Made by a program: the position numbers and the translations under genes | Origin: Candidatus Poseidoniaceae archaeon | Lineage (GTDB): Archaea; Thermoplasmatota; Poseidoniia; Poseidoniales; Poseidoniaceae | DNA: 6,811 nt | Assembly (NCBI GenBank): GCA_028822955.1 | Contig: JAPKCL010000091.1 | Span: forward strand, 1 to 6,811 | Direction: 5' to 3' | The notes under the pieces: model-generated | What the model was told of the DNA's origin: nothing | Databases searched by the model: none | What the model saw: only the letters and a program-made list of their open reading frames with translations | Part shown: piece after piece, positions 6,512-6,811 of the stretch | Layout: each line of letters opens with the position of its first letter | Numbering within the stretch: position 1 is the stretch's first letter

Positions 6512-6587
6512 AAGCACTCCTGCGACTAATATTCCCTTTATCATCTCTCCGCTTCAAGCCTTGTCGGGAGAAACAGGTATTGGATAA
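6512..6587. promoter_or_regulatory. Divergent promoter region, rpl10e and truncated membrane-protein gene
   Basis: This gap separates two divergent genes, so both promoters should lie here or just inside the plus-strand gene. On the minus strand, TTTATCC (about 6582-6588) and TTTTATC (about 6610-6616) resemble TATA boxes and would give rpl10e leaders of roughly 60-90 bases containing its ribosome site. AATATT at 6528-6533 is too close, because a transcript from it would lack that site. For the plus-strand gene only a weak AGGT (6575-6578) precedes the ATG. These are candidates by eye only. Confidence 0.3.
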
Positions 6588-6811
6588 ATGAAACTTGGCT
6601 CTTGGTTCGATAAAAGGTTTCATGTGCTCGATTCACATCCTGCAAGTATGGCGAAGGGTTGGCGTAGTCTTCTTGAAGAGGAATCGGAACACCAATGGGT
6701 TGCTATAACAGGTTTTTTCGTATTCATAATTCTAGGTGCACTTGTCATCCAAGGTACCTCGACACTCCCTGGAGTCAACTATTCGAACAACGGTCTCGAT
6801 GCTATTGACGG
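6588..6811 (+). CDS. Membrane-anchored protein of unknown function (5' part, cut by the window end)
   Basis: The frame opens at ATG 6588, immediately after an in-frame TAA, and remains open for 74 codons to the edge of the window. The first 36 residues are charged and hydrophilic (MKLGSWFDKRFHVLDSHP, then LLEEESEHQ). A hydrophobic span follows at about residues 37-55 (WVAITGFFVFIILGALVIQ), then a polar Gly/Ser/Asn-rich stretch (GTSTLPGVNYSNNGLD). This fits one membrane segment with a short cytoplasmic N-terminus and the visible part beyond it outside the cell; a longer, multi-pass protein cannot be excluded. I do not recognise the family. It diverges from rpl10e, so nothing about its function follows from the neighbours. 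Confidence 0.65.
   Translation, partial: MKLGSWFDKRFHVLDSHPASMAKGWRSLLEEESEHQWVAITGFFVFIILGALVIQGTSTLPGVNYSNNGLDAID

Noticed and set aside
6500..6544. 15-residue N-terminal extension of L10e from ATG 6544
   Set aside because: The family starts at MARKPA, the ribosome-site spacing is good at 6499, and the ribosome-site-like sequence before 6544 directly abuts the ATG.

Overview
The window looks like a piece of an archaeal chromosome. Two genes support this: a full-length ABCE1/Rli1 ribosome-recycling ATPase (two Fe-S clusters plus two ABC ATPase domains) and ribosomal protein L10e (archaeal/eukaryotic uL16 type). Neither occurs in bacteria in this form. A strong GGAGGTGA Shine-Dalgarno site, moderate base composition and short intergenic gaps would fit a free-living euryarchaeote. 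An uncultivated marine Thermoplasmatota (Poseidoniales-like) lineage is my guess from overall style; I have not shown it.

Layout, left to right. At 63-145 (minus) there is a tRNA-Ser(CGA) with a long variable arm, followed downstream by oligo-T tracts. Diverging from it, at 201-401 (plus), is a 66-residue ubiquitin-like/sulfur-carrier protein ending in Gly-Gly. Its stop codon overlaps, tail to tail, the stop of a large minus-strand gene. From there to 6499 everything is minus strand, read right to left: rpl10e, a 116-bp gap containing a perfect hairpin, ABCE1, then after 15 bp a 587-residue protein (here nuclease B), then after 46 bp a 613-residue protein (nuclease A). At 6588, diverging from rpl10e, begins a truncated gene for a protein with one visible membrane segment.

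The most notable content is the A/B pair. Both carry an N-terminal PD-(D/E)XK nuclease core of the RecB/Cas4/Dna2/AddB kind with a complete visible catalytic set (D...DxK...QxxxY). Cysteines are placed as in Fe-S-stabilised nucleases: one near the N-terminus and a group just after the core. Each has a C-terminal half that looks like two OB-fold (RPA-like) domains. They are old tandem paralogues and differ in their cysteine pattern. There is no helicase, no Cas1/Cas2 and no repeat array in the window, so they do not look like Cas4 or a standard Dna2/AddB helicase-nuclease. They could form a two-subunit single-stranded-DNA processing enzyme in replication or repair, carried in the same transcription unit as a translation-recycling factor. 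That role is inference; the motifs and gene order are seen directly.

No insertion sequences, CRISPR arrays or phage genes were seen.
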